Source: TMP-86 sp044226865 (GTDB taxonomy: Bacteria; Pseudomonadota; Gammaproteobacteria; Steroidobacterales; Steroidobacteraceae). From it: a stretch of DNA of 64,000 bases. The stretch spans positions 1 to 64,000 of the forward strand of contig JBGAGE010000003.1 of assembly GCA_044226865.1 (NCBI GenBank). Reading direction: 5' to 3'. A program made the translations under genes and the position numbers. This document shows, piece by piece, positions 56,287 to 64,000 of this stretch (positions are counted from its first letter, which is position 1; every line of letters starts with the position of its first letter). The notes beneath the pieces are model-generated. The model was not told the origin of the DNA. It worked only from the letters and a program-made list of their open reading frames with translations, and did no database searches.

Positions 56287-57530
56287 CAGTCGTAACGCAA
56301 TGCGTCGGCCGGCGCTATCCGGGCGGCGCGGAGCGAGGGGTAGATGGTGGCCACGAAGGTGAGCAGGAGCGCCGCGAACGCAATCACGGCCACATCCAGT
56401 CCGTGCAATTCGCTGGGCAAGCCGGCGATCGAGAACACATCCGGATCGAACACGTGGAAATTGAACAGGTGTTCGAGCGCGGACATGATGCCGGCCGCGT
56501 GCAACGCGACGACCACGCCCAGCGCGACACCCAGCGCGGTGCCGATCCACCCGATCAACACGCCCTGGGTGATGAAGATGGCGAGCACCCCCCGCGGCGC
56601 GAGCCCCAGGGTCCGCAGGATGGCGATGTCGGTGCGCTTGTCGGTCACCACCATCACCAGGGCGGCGACGATGTTGAAGGCCGCAACCACCACGATCAGC
56701 AGCAGGATGATGCTCATCATCCCCTTCTCGATGCGGATGGCGCGAAAAAAGGCGGCGTTCTCCTGCGTCCAGTCGCGCACGGCCGCACCGGCGCCGAGGC
56801 GCGCCGCCACACCGGAGACGTACAGCGGGGCGCGCATGACATCATCGAACTTCAGGCGCAGGCCGGCCGGCGCGTCCACCTTCTTCAAGCCCTGCGCATC
56901 CTCGAGGTTCACGAACGCGAGCACGCTGTCATGCTCCTGCAGGCCGGATTCGAAGATGCCGCTCACCTCGAAATCCTGCAGGCGCGGCACGATGTCGGTA
57001 CCGTTGGCGCCGCGCGCCGGCACCATCACGGTCACCGAGTCGCCCCTGCCCACCTCGAGCTGGTAGGCCAACGCGCGGCCCAGGACGATGCGGCTGGAAC
57101 CGGGCGTGAGTTCGGCCAGCGTTCCCTCGCGCATTGAATCGGTGATCCCCGATACCGACGGCTCGCTCTGCGGATCCACGCCCCGCACCACGGCCCCGCT
57201 CATCGCCGGCGCATGGCTCAACATGACATCGATGTCCAGGAAAGGAGCAGCGCCCACCAGGTGCGGCGTGCCGTGCAACGCCGCAATGTCGCGCCGCCAA
57301 TCGCTTGCCTCACCCGGGGGCAGTTCCACGGTCGCGTGCGAGGCAAGGCTCAGCAGGCGGCCGCGCAATTCGTTTTCGAAGCCGTTCATGACCGACAGGA
57401 TGATGATCAGCGCAGCCACGCCCAGGGCGACGCCAAGGAACGACACCCAGGTGATGAAGGAGACGAAAAAGCTGTGCTCGCGGGACCAGGAATAGCGCAG
57501 CCCGACGAACAACGGCAGGGGTTGGAACAT
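56286..57530 (-). CDS. lolC: Lipoprotein-releasing ABC permease (LolC-like)
   Basis: A 414-residue permease of the same architecture, opening MFQPLPLFVGLRYSWSREHS, which is close to the E. coli LolC opening. It has MNGFENELRGRLLSLASHATVELPPG and RTDIAILRTLGLAPRGVLAIF. It is the first gene of lolC-lolE-lolD. About 100 bases upstream lies the divergent small secreted protein gene. Confidence 0.88.
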   Translation of the reverse strand: MFQPLPLFVGLRYSWSREHSFFVSFITWVSFLGVALGVAALIIILSVMNGFENELRGRLLSLASHATVELPPGEASDWRRDIAALHGTPHLVGAAPFLDIDVMLSHAPAMSGAVVRGVDPQSEPSVSGITDSMREGTLAELTPGSSRIVLGRALAYQLEVGRGDSVTVMVPARGANGTDIVPRLQDFEVSGIFESGLQEHDSVLAFVNLEDAQGLKKVDAPAGLRLKFDDVMRAPLYVSGVAARLGAGAAVRDWTQENAAFFRAIRIEKGMMSIILLLIVVVAAFNIVAALVMVVTDKRTDIAILRTLGLAPRGVLAIFITQGVLIGWIGTALGVALGVVVALHAAGIMSALEHLFNFHVFDPDVFSIAGLPSELHGLDVAVIAFAALLLTFVATIYPSLRAARIAPADALRYD

Positions 57531-57632
57531 GCCCCGGCAGTATAATTTAGTCGGGTTTCGTTAACTGCGTCATTTCCGGGCGCGGCCGCCGCGGTGGTAT
57601 AGTCGGGAGCGAATTTGCAAGGGAGGTGACCC

Positions 57633-57920
57633 ATGCTGCATCGGAATCTCGCGCTGGCGGCCCTGGCCGCGGCGTTCGCGCTCTGTTCGGCCGCACCGGC
57701 CGAGACCATCGCCGTCGACAACGGCATTGCGGTCAAGGATTCGGCCGTCCCCACTCCCACCCGCGGCATGAGCATGCAGCAGGTGGAGGCCAATTTCGGT
57801 GCTCCCGCCAGCAAATCCGCGCCCGTGGGCACCCCGCCCATCAGCCACTGGGAATACGCGGGTTTCGTGGTGTATTTCGAATACGACCATGTGATCCACA
57901 GCGTTGCCTTGAGCAACTGA
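57633..57920 (+). CDS. Small secreted protein with SmpA/BamE-like motif
   Basis: A 95-residue exported protein. The signal peptide (NLALAALAAAFALCSAAPAE) is followed by a mature part with MSMQQVEANFGAPASKSAPVG, then WEYAGFVVYFEYDHVIHSVAL. The pattern 'M..vE..fG.P', a linker, then 'W.Y..f.vyFe...v....' recalls the SmpA/OmlA/BamE fold, but no lipobox is clear. Function is unknown. It has a strong GGGAGGTGA ribosome site and is followed by its own hairpin terminator, so it is probably a separate, well-expressed unit. Confidence 0.78.
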   Translation: MLHRNLALAALAAAFALCSAAPAETIAVDNGIAVKDSAVPTPTRGMSMQQVEANFGAPASKSAPVGTPPISHWEYAGFVVYFEYDHVIHSVALSN

Positions 57921-57979
57921 GCCGCGCGCGCGGCATAGCCTACGGCGTAGCCAAAAAGGCGTAAAATCGAATCTTCCAA

Positions 57980-58017
57980 GCTGCCCGCCGCCCTCGCGGC
58001 GCCGGGCGGCTTTTGTT
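57980..58017 (+). terminator. Intrinsic terminator before mfd
   Basis: GCTGCCCG and CGGGCGGC close a GC-rich hairpin with an imperfect inner stem (CCG/CGG), followed by TTTTGTT. It ends the small secreted protein transcript and lies 32 bases before mfd. Confidence 0.7.
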
Positions 58018-58049
58018 GTTCGTTTTTGCAATGAGTCCACAGTAGAGCG

Positions 58050-61000
58050 ATGACCCTGCTTCGACCACCGCTGCCGTCAGCCGGACACCCCGGCGTCAAA
58101 TGGGGAAAGTTGTATGGCGCTGCGCCGGCCTTGGCCGTGGCGGAAGCCGCGGCGCTGGGGGAGGCGCCCCTCCTGCTGATAACACCCAACGCGCGCGCGG
58201 CGCAGACCATGAGCGAGGAAATCGCGTTCTTTGCCGCGGGCGCCTTCGAGGTGCAGGTGTTCCCCGACCTCGAGACCCTGCCGTACGATGCCTTCTCCGC
58301 CCATCCGGACATCACCTCTGCGCGGCTCGCGGTACTGGCCACCCTGCCGCATGCACGAACCGGCGTGTGGACGGTGTCGATCGACACCTTGATGCAGCGC
58401 CTGGCGCCCCGCGCCTACACCCAGGCGCACTCGCTGTTCCTGAACGCGGGCGATGCGCTCGACCCCGCGGCGTTGCGCGCGCGGCTCGTGGCCGCGGGCT
58501 ACGCGCATGTGACGCAGGTGGCCTCGCACGGTGAGTTCGCAGTGCGTGGCTCGCTGATCGATGTCTTTCCCATGGGCTCGGAGCTGCCGTATCGCATCGA
58601 CCTGTTCGACCGCGACATCGATAGCATCCGGCAGTTCGACCCGGACTCGCAGCGTTCGCTGGGAAAGATCGAGCGCGTGCGGCTGTTGCCCGCGCGCGAG
58701 ACGCCCCTGGACCCGGATTCGGTGCGCGAATTCCGCCGCCGCTACCGCGGCCGTTTCGGCGGCGATCTGTCCGAACACCCGATCTACCGCGATGTGAGTG
58801 CCGGCATGGCCCCGGGCGGCATCGAGTATTTCCTGCCGCTGTTCTTCGAGCGCACTTCCCACCTGTTCGAATACCTGCCGCCCGACACCATCCTCATCGA
58901 CTGCAACGAAGCCCTGGCCAGCAGCCAGGCGCAATACGAGGCCATCGGGCAGCGCCATGAGCAGCTAGCGCACGATCGCCAGCGCCCCATCCTCGAACCC
59001 GCGGAGGTATTCCTGACGCCCGCGGAAATGACGCAGGCACACGCTGCGTGGCGGCGTATCGAGTTGCGCAACTTTGCCTGGCCGCCGGAAACCGACGGGC
59101 CGGTCTTCAATTTCCCCAGCAGCGCACCGGCGGAGGTCCGCATCGACACCCGCGCGGAGAAGCCGCTCGCAGCGCTGTTGGCGCATGTGCGCAGCGCCAA
59201 CAGCCGGGTGCTGCTCGCGGCTGAATCCGGTGGACGGCGCGAACTGCTGCTCGACCTGTTGCGCGATCATTCGATTACGCCCGCCGTGTTCAACAGCTTC
59301 CAGGAATTTGCAGCCGCCGATGCGCCGCTGGGCATCACGGTTTCCTCGGCCGTCTCCGGACTGAAGCTGGAATCCCCTGCGCTCGAGATCCTCACCGAGG
59401 CGCAACTATTCGGCGAACGGGCCCGGCAGGAACGGCGGCGGCGGCGCGCCGAGCGCGATCCCGCCCGCATCCTCAAGGAGCTCACCGACCTCAACATCGG
59501 GTCACCGGTGGTGCACGAAAGCTACGGCGTGGGACGTTACGCCGGCCTCAAGACCATGGAGATCGCCGGCCAGACCGGGGAATTCCTGGTGCTGCATTAT
59601 GCCGACGACGACAAGCTCTACGTGCCGGTGCAATCCCTGCACCTGGTGTCGCGCTACACCGGCGCTCCGGCCGAGACCGCACCTCTGCACAAGCTCGGCG
59701 GCGATCAATGGGCCAAGGCGCGGCGCAAGGCCGCGCAGCGCATCCGCGACGTGGCGGCCGAACTGCTCGACCTGTACTCGCGCCGTGCGGCTCGCGAAGG
59801 CGCGAGCCTGACCGCACGCGAGGCGGACTACCGCGCCTTCCAGTCGGCCTTTCCCTTCGAGGAAACCGCGGACCAGGCCGCGGCCATCGAGCAGGTCATC
59901 GCCGACCTGCAATCGGGCAAGCCCATGGACCGCGTGGTGTGTGGCGATGTGGGCTTCGGCAAGACCGAGGTGGCCATGCGCGCCGCCTTCATCGCCGTGC
60001 AGGCCGGCAAGCAGGTCGCCGTGCTGGTGCCCACCACGCTGCTGGCGCAGCAGCATTTCGCCACTTTTTCCGATCGCTTCGCCGACTGGCCGGTGCGCAT
60101 CGAGACCCTGTCGCGTTTCCGCAGCGCCAAGGAATCGGCGGCCGCGCTGGCGGGCATCGCCGCCGGCACCATCGACATCGTGGTCGCCACGCAGAAGCTG
60201 CTCAGCTCGCAGGCGAAGTTCAAGGACCTGGGGCTCATCATCATCGACGAAGAGCACCGCTTCGGTGTGCGCGACAAGGAGAAGCTCAAGGCCCTGCGCG
60301 CCGAAGTCGACGTGCTCACCCTGACCGCCACGCCGATACCGCGCACCTTGAACATGGCGATGGGCGGTTTGCGCGATCTGTCGCTGATCACCACCCCGCC
60401 GGCCGAACGCCTGGCGGTGAAGACCTTCGTCACCGAGTGGAACGACAACACCGTGCGCGAGGCATCGTTGCGCGAGATCCGGCGCGGGGGCCAGATCTAT
60501 TTCGTCCACAACTCCATCGAGACCATCGAGAAGACCGCCAATGCCATCCGCACACTCGTGCCCGAGGCCAGCGTCCGCATCGGCCACGGCCAGATGCGCG
60601 AACGTGAGCTCGAGCAATTGATGCTGGATTTCTACCACCGCCGCTTCAACGTGCTGGTGTGCACCACCATCATCGAAAGCGGCATCGACGTGCCCACCGC
60701 CAATACCATCATCATCGACCGCGCCGACCGCTTCGGCCTCGCCCAACTGCACCAGCTGCGCGGCCGGGTGGGACGCTCGCATCACCGCGCCTATGCCTAC
60801 CTGATCACCCCTCCGCGCAAGGCGATGACGGCGGATGCGGTCAAGCGCCTCGAGGCGCTTGAATCACTGGAAGAACTGGGCGCCGGCTTCACGCTCGCCA
60901 CCCACGACCTGGAGATCCGCGGCGCCGGCGAGCTGCTGGGCGATGAGCAGAGCGGGCAGATCCACGAGATCGGCTTCAACCTCTACATGGAATTGCTGGA

Positions 61001-61493
61001 GCGCGCCGTCGCGGCGCTGAAGGCCGGCAAGACGCCGGACCTGGAAAGCCCGTTGAATGCGGGCCCGGAGATCGAGCTGCACCTGCCGGCCTTGATCCCG
61101 GAGGACTACGTGCCGGACGTGCACCTGCGGCTGGTCCTGTACAAGCGCATCGCGGGCGCCGTCAGTGCCACCGAACTGGAAGACCTGAAGGTCGAGTTGA
61201 TCGACCGTTTCGGACCGTTGCCTGACCCTGCGCAGACGCTGTTCCGCTCCGGCGAGATCAAGCTCAAGGCCGCGCAACTGGGCGTGCGCAAGATCAACAT
61301 GGGGGCTTCAAGCGGCTACCTGTTGTTCGATGAGCAACACAAGGTCGATCCGCGCAAGGTGCTCAAGCTCATACAAGGCAAGCCCGGCGAGTATCGCCTC
61401 GAAGGTGCCGTGAAATTGCGCTTCGTGCATGAAGCACGCAGCGAAGGTGCCGTATTTGCGAAGCTTCGGCAGCTGTTCGATTTGTTGTCGTGA
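58050..61493 (+). CDS. mfd: Transcription-repair coupling factor Mfd
   Basis: ATP-dependent translocase that removes RNA polymerase stalled at DNA lesions and recruits UvrA. The 1147 residues have the UvrB-homologous N-terminal region (FPDLETLPYDAFSAHPDITSARL), the RNA polymerase-interacting domain (VVHESYGVGRYAGLKTMEI), the RecG-like motor with Walker A GDVGFGKTEVAMRAAF, DEEH box IIDEEHRFGV and motif VI HQLRGRVGRSHHRAYAYL, and the C-terminal TRCF domain. Full length for the family. Confidence 0.96.
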   Translation: MTLLRPPLPSAGHPGVKWGKLYGAAPALAVAEAAALGEAPLLLITPNARAAQTMSEEIAFFAAGAFEVQVFPDLETLPYDAFSAHPDITSARLAVLATLPHARTGVWTVSIDTLMQRLAPRAYTQAHSLFLNAGDALDPAALRARLVAAGYAHVTQVASHGEFAVRGSLIDVFPMGSELPYRIDLFDRDIDSIRQFDPDSQRSLGKIERVRLLPARETPLDPDSVREFRRRYRGRFGGDLSEHPIYRDVSAGMAPGGIEYFLPLFFERTSHLFEYLPPDTILIDCNEALASSQAQYEAIGQRHEQLAHDRQRPILEPAEVFLTPAEMTQAHAAWRRIELRNFAWPPETDGPVFNFPSSAPAEVRIDTRAEKPLAALLAHVRSANSRVLLAAESGGRRELLLDLLRDHSITPAVFNSFQEFAAADAPLGITVSSAVSGLKLESPALEILTEAQLFGERARQERRRRRAERDPARILKELTDLNIGSPVVHESYGVGRYAGLKTMEIAGQTGEFLVLHYADDDKLYVPVQSLHLVSRYTGAPAETAPLHKLGGDQWAKARRKAAQRIRDVAAELLDLYSRRAAREGASLTAREADYRAFQSAFPFEETADQAAAIEQVIADLQSGKPMDRVVCGDVGFGKTEVAMRAAFIAVQAGKQVAVLVPTTLLAQQHFATFSDRFADWPVRIETLSRFRSAKESAAALAGIAAGTIDIVVATQKLLSSQAKFKDLGLIIIDEEHRFGVRDKEKLKALRAEVDVLTLTATPIPRTLNMAMGGLRDLSLITTPPAERLAVKTFVTEWNDNTVREASLREIRRGGQIYFVHNSIETIEKTANAIRTLVPEASVRIGHGQMRERELEQLMLDFYHRRFNVLVCTTIIESGIDVPTANTIIIDRADRFGLAQLHQLRGRVGRSHHRAYAYLITPPRKAMTADAVKRLEALESLEELGAGFTLATHDLEIRGAGELLGDEQSGQIHEIGFNLYMELLERAVAALKAGKTPDLESPLNAGPEIELHLPALIPEDYVPDVHLRLVLYKRIAGAVSATELEDLKVELIDRFGPLPDPAQTLFRSGEIKLKAAQLGVRKINMGASSGYLLFDEQHKVDPRKVLKLIQGKPGEYRLEGAVKLRFVHEARSEGAVFAKLRQLFDLLS

Positions 61494-61624
61494 TCGCGGG
61501 CTTCCGGGTGCGCGGGGGCGGGTGGCCTGCGCGCCGTGATCGCGCGTCGCGGCCCGGGTAGTGATGAGGTATCCGAAGGTGGGCTGTGGGCCGCGATTCC
61601 CGGGAGCGGGCGGCGCCCAATAAC

Positions 61625-62605
61625 CTAGCTGCCGTCGGCTTTGTTGCGGCCGGCCTTTTTGGCCTTTTGCAGCAAGGCCCTTGCCTTGGCGATCAGGCCT
61701 GAGGGGCTGTCGTCGGGCTTGGGGGTCATGGTGGCCACGCCGACGCTGACCGTGATGTAGCGCAGGACGGTGGAACGCGGATGATGGATGCGCAGTTCGC
61801 GTACGCGTTCCACCATGGTGTTGGCGATCTTGACGGCGTGTTCCTGGTCGATGCCGGGGGCGAAGGCCAGGAAGCTGCCGCCTTCGAGCCGCGCCGTGAC
61901 ATCGCTGGCACGGCGCAGGCAGCCCGACAGGCAATGCGCCACGCGCCTGATGCTGGAATCGCCAGCGGCCCGCCCGAAGGTGGTGTTGTAGGATTCCAGC
62001 GCATCGATGTCGATGGCGAACAAGGCCATGCTGCGGTTCTCGCGCTGCGCAATGGCCCAGTCCCGCTTCAGCAATTCCTCGAGATAGCTTTCCGTGAACA
62101 GGCCGGTGAGGCGATCATCGCGGATGGCGACCGCCGTGGGCTGATGCGCGCCGCTGAGCGAATCGCGGGCGGCGCGCGGGTCGATCTTCAGGCGCTCGCC
62201 GGCATCGCGATGGAAACCGGCGAAATGCGTGATGAAGCCCTGCGCATCCTTCAACGGCACGACGCTCATCTCGTTCCAGAACAGGGTGCCGTCCTTGCGG
62301 TAATTGCGCAGCAGCACGCGCGTGGCCTCGCCGCGCTCGAGCGACTCGCGCAGCCGATGGCGCGCGTCCTGCTCGCGGTCCTCGCCCTGCAGGAAGCGCA
62401 GGTTGCGGCCGAGCAATTCACCGGCCGGGTAACCGGTGAGGTTGCAGAATTCCTGGTTCGCGTACACCAGCGGATGCTCGGGATTGGTGGCATCCACCAC
62501 CGCGATCCCCACCGGCGAGGCATCCGTGATGCGGCGATACAGATCCGCGGGCTCGCTGCTGAGCACGGCCTCTGCGATGTCCTTGATGGCGGCGGCGTCG
62601 CTCAT
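61625..62605 (-). CDS. LOV-GGDEF protein with degenerate photo- and catalytic sites
   Basis: A 326-residue cytoplasmic protein. A LOV/PAS domain (residues 22-140) is recognised by YANQEFCNLTGYPAGELLG, GRNLRFLQG and the FMN-contacting NYRKDG (Asn101) and FWNE (Asn111). The photoactive Cys of GRNCRFLQ is Leu69, and the Gln that normally reorients on illumination is His132 (AGFHRD). The GGDEF domain (165-315) has DRLTGLF and FAIDIDALESYNTTFG, but the signature is EGGSF (241-245), without the catalytic acids. An RxxD inhibitory-site motif (RASD, 232-235) remains at the right distance. It is probably a c-di-GMP-binding or dimer-type regulator, not a cyclase. The start overlaps the nagZ stop by four bases. 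Confidence 0.87.
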   Translation of the reverse strand: MSDAAAIKDIAEAVLSSEPADLYRRITDASPVGIAVVDATNPEHPLVYANQEFCNLTGYPAGELLGRNLRFLQGEDREQDARHRLRESLERGEATRVLLRNYRKDGTLFWNEMSVVPLKDAQGFITHFAGFHRDAGERLKIDPRAARDSLSGAHQPTAVAIRDDRLTGLFTESYLEELLKRDWAIAQRENRSMALFAIDIDALESYNTTFGRAAGDSSIRRVAHCLSGCLRRASDVTARLEGGSFLAFAPGIDQEHAVKIANTMVERVRELRIHHPRSTVLRYITVSVGVATMTPKPDDSPSGLIAKARALLQKAKKAGRNKADGS

Positions 62606-63654
62606 GCGCGCCCTTCGGTCAATGAGAAATCCGGTGGCGCGGACAGGCGCTGCACGCGCGCCACGGCTTCGCGCCACTGTCCGCTGGCGGTGGGATCGCC
62701 ATCAACGGCGTGCCGCGCACGCATGCGCACGACACGGGCTCGCGAGGCGGGCTCGGGTGTGAACGCGGTGAAGGAATCGAGCACGGTGTGCACGGAGTCG
62801 CGATCGTTGCAGATCAATGCCACATCGCAGCCGGCGGCCAGCGCGCGGCGCACCCGCTCAGGCATGCTGCCGCCCGGCGCGGCGCCAGCCATGGAAAGAT
62901 CGTCGGTGAACACGCAGCCGTGGAAGCCCAGGCGCTGACGCAGCACCCCGGAGATCCAGCGCCGCGACAGGCTGGCGGGCTGGGAATCGACCTGCGGATA
63001 GATGACGTGTGCGGCGAGCACCGCCGCCAGCTGATTGTCGATCAACAGCCGATAGGGCCGCAGGTCCGCGTCCATGTCATCGAGGCTGCGGCGGTCGGCG
63101 CCCTGCGCCACGTGCGTATCCGCCACCACCGCGCCGTGTCCGGGAAAATGCTTGGCCACCGCATGCATGCCTGCCTCCCGCATGCCCACCATGTAGGAGG
63201 CCGCCAGCGCGCTGACCGCTTCGGCGTCGGCATGCAAGGCGCGATCGCCGATGGCTTCGTTCACGCCGTAGTCGAGGTCGACGCAGGGGGCGAAACTGAA
63301 ATCCACGCCCACGGCGCGCACCTCGGTGGCCATGAGCCAGCCGCTCACGCGGGCGAGTTCGAGCGCTTCGCGTTTGTCCTGGTCCCAATGCCGGCCCAGG
63401 CTCCGCGCCGCCGGCAAAACCGTGAACCCGTTCTTGAAACGCTGCACCCGGCCGCCTTCCTGGTCCACGGCGGTCAGGAGCGGTGGGCTGCGCAGGGCAT
63501 GAATGGAATCCACCAACGCCTTGAGCTGCTGCGGATCCCTGAAATTGCGGCTGAACAGGATGACCCCGCCGATCAGCTGGTGGCGCAGGACTTCACGGTC
63601 CTCGCCGCTCAGTTCGGTACCGGCCACATCGATCATCAGGGGGCCCAGGCTCAA
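62602..63654 (-). CDS. nagZ: Beta-N-acetylhexosaminidase NagZ
   Basis: Cytoplasmic glycosidase that removes GlcNAc from recycled muropeptides. About 350 residues from a TTG at 63654, matching the family opening (LSLGPLMIDVAGTELSGEDREVL); the frame beyond runs into rlmD. The family-3 signature AVAKHFPGHG with the catalytic His, the substrate-contacting QEGGRVQRFK, and the nucleophile Asp in VFTDDLSMAGA are present. The TTGA overlap with the rlmD stop and the ATGA overlap with the LOV-GGDEF gene indicate one transcript. Confidence 0.94.
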   Translation of the reverse strand: MSLGPLMIDVAGTELSGEDREVLRHQLIGGVILFSRNFRDPQQLKALVDSIHALRSPPLLTAVDQEGGRVQRFKNGFTVLPAARSLGRHWDQDKREALELARVSGWLMATEVRAVGVDFSFAPCVDLDYGVNEAIGDRALHADAEAVSALAASYMVGMREAGMHAVAKHFPGHGAVVADTHVAQGADRRSLDDMDADLRPYRLLIDNQLAAVLAAHVIYPQVDSQPASLSRRWISGVLRQRLGFHGCVFTDDLSMAGAAPGGSMPERVRRALAAGCDVALICNDRDSVHTVLDSFTAFTPEPASRARVVRMRARHAVDGDPTASGQWREAVARVQRLSAPPDFSLTEGRA

Positions 63655-64000
63655 GGGCGCCTTCCGAAAACGGCGATCGATTCGACGTGTGTCGTATGCG
63701 GGAACATGTCCATCACCCCGGCGGCCAGCAGAATGAAGCCCTGGTCCTGGACCAGGATCCGGGTATCGCGCGCCAAGGTGCCCGGATGACAGGAAATATA
63801 CACGACACGTTCGGGGCCCCATTGCGACATACGTTCCATAACGTGTTGCGCGCCCGCCCTGGGAGGGTCGAGCAGGACACGCTGGAAGCGTCGCGAGGAC
63901 CAGTTGCCGAAGGTGCCGGGCTCGAACAGATCCTGCACGGCAAACTCGAGATTCGAGATTCCCAGGCGTTGCGCGTTGCGCTGCGCGCGCGCAATGAGAC
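63651..64000 (-). CDS. rlmD: 23S rRNA (uracil-C5)-methyltransferase RlmD, C-terminal part
   Basis: The last 116 residues of a TrmA/RlmD-type methyltransferase; the 5' end is outside the window. The frame is open from 64000. Visible are LIARAQRNAQRLGISNLEF, the motif VLLDPPRAGA, the catalytic Cys in YISCHPGTLARD and the RlmD-type ending AGVMDMFPHTTHVESIAVF. The MDMFPHT..VE ending favours RlmD (m5U1939) over RlmC or TrmA. It is translationally coupled to nagZ. Confidence 0.9.
   Translation of the reverse strand, partial: LIARAQRNAQRLGISNLEFAVQDLFEPGTFGNWSSRRFQRVLLDPPRAGAQHVMERMSQWGPERVVYISCHPGTLARDTRILVQDQGFILLAAGVMDMFPHTTHVESIAVFGRRP

Noticed and set aside
63651..64000. SCHP in place of SCNP in RlmD as a lost catalytic site
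   Set aside because: The catalytic Cys is present and I recall His at this position in RlmD of Xanthomonadales, so it is probably normal.

Overview
The window is GC-rich chromosomal DNA from a gammaproteobacterium. Gene order and protein character suggest a relative of the Xanthomonadales / Nevskiales / Steroidobacterales group; I infer this from family resemblance, without a search. Most of the window is core genome, and its gene order echoes the Escherichia coli clusters clpS-clpA-infA-aat-trxB-ftsK-lolA-rarA-serS, comEC-msbA-lpxK-ycaR-kdsB, rne-rluC-maf-rpmF-plsX-fabH and mfd / lolCDE / nagZ.

Region 1-4414 is the right part of an integrated mobilizable element whose other end lies outside the window. 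From left to right it holds the end of an insertion sequence with the first codons of its transposase, a complete integron gene cassette with a well-formed attC site and a two-helix membrane protein, a VirD2/MobA-type relaxase, a MobC-like accessory protein, an AlpA-like excisionase, and a P4-type tyrosine integrase next to the 3' end of tRNA-Arg(CCT). tRNA-Ala(CGC) follows.

Region 4.7-10.8 kb is housekeeping: peroxiredoxin, histidine phosphatase, MobA-like nucleotidyltransferase, PAP2 phosphatase divergent from diacylglycerol kinase, a cation/Ca exchanger and a solitary EF-G of unusual switch-I type. At 11.0-12.2 kb an AT-rich pocket beside tRNA-Ser(TGA) carries a DUF222-HNH nuclease gene with a strong LexA box upstream and an apparent internal deletion. 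From 12.4 to 25 kb come a Bax1-inhibitor-like protein, serS-rarA-vanZ-lolA-ftsK, trxB-DUF482-aat-infA and clpS-clpA. From 25.2 to 31 kb lies gspCDEF of a type II secretion system. lexA with its own operator and a TonB-dependent receptor follow, then an Lpp-like lipoprotein facing an L,D-transpeptidase.

From 36.5 to 43.4 kb are fabH-plsX-rpmF, maf, rluC and rne. rne has a long 5' leader with a strong stem-loop. From 43.4 to 57.5 kb are a DUF4184 protein, a low-molecular-weight tyrosine phosphatase, an orphan beta-barrel protein, a quinone oxidoreductase, and envelope biogenesis genes (kdsB, ycaR, lpxK, msbA, exbBD, comEC, lolCED). The window ends with a small secreted protein, mfd, a LOV-GGDEF protein with degenerate active sites, nagZ and the 3' end of rlmD.

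The least ordinary items are the cassette inside a mobilizable element, the SOS-type operator before an HNH nuclease with a shortened DUF222 domain, the LOV-GGDEF protein that has lost both its photoactive cysteine and its GGDEF acids but keeps an RxxD site, a ComEC whose metallo-beta-lactamase domain has lost its metal ligands, and the hairpin in the rne leader.
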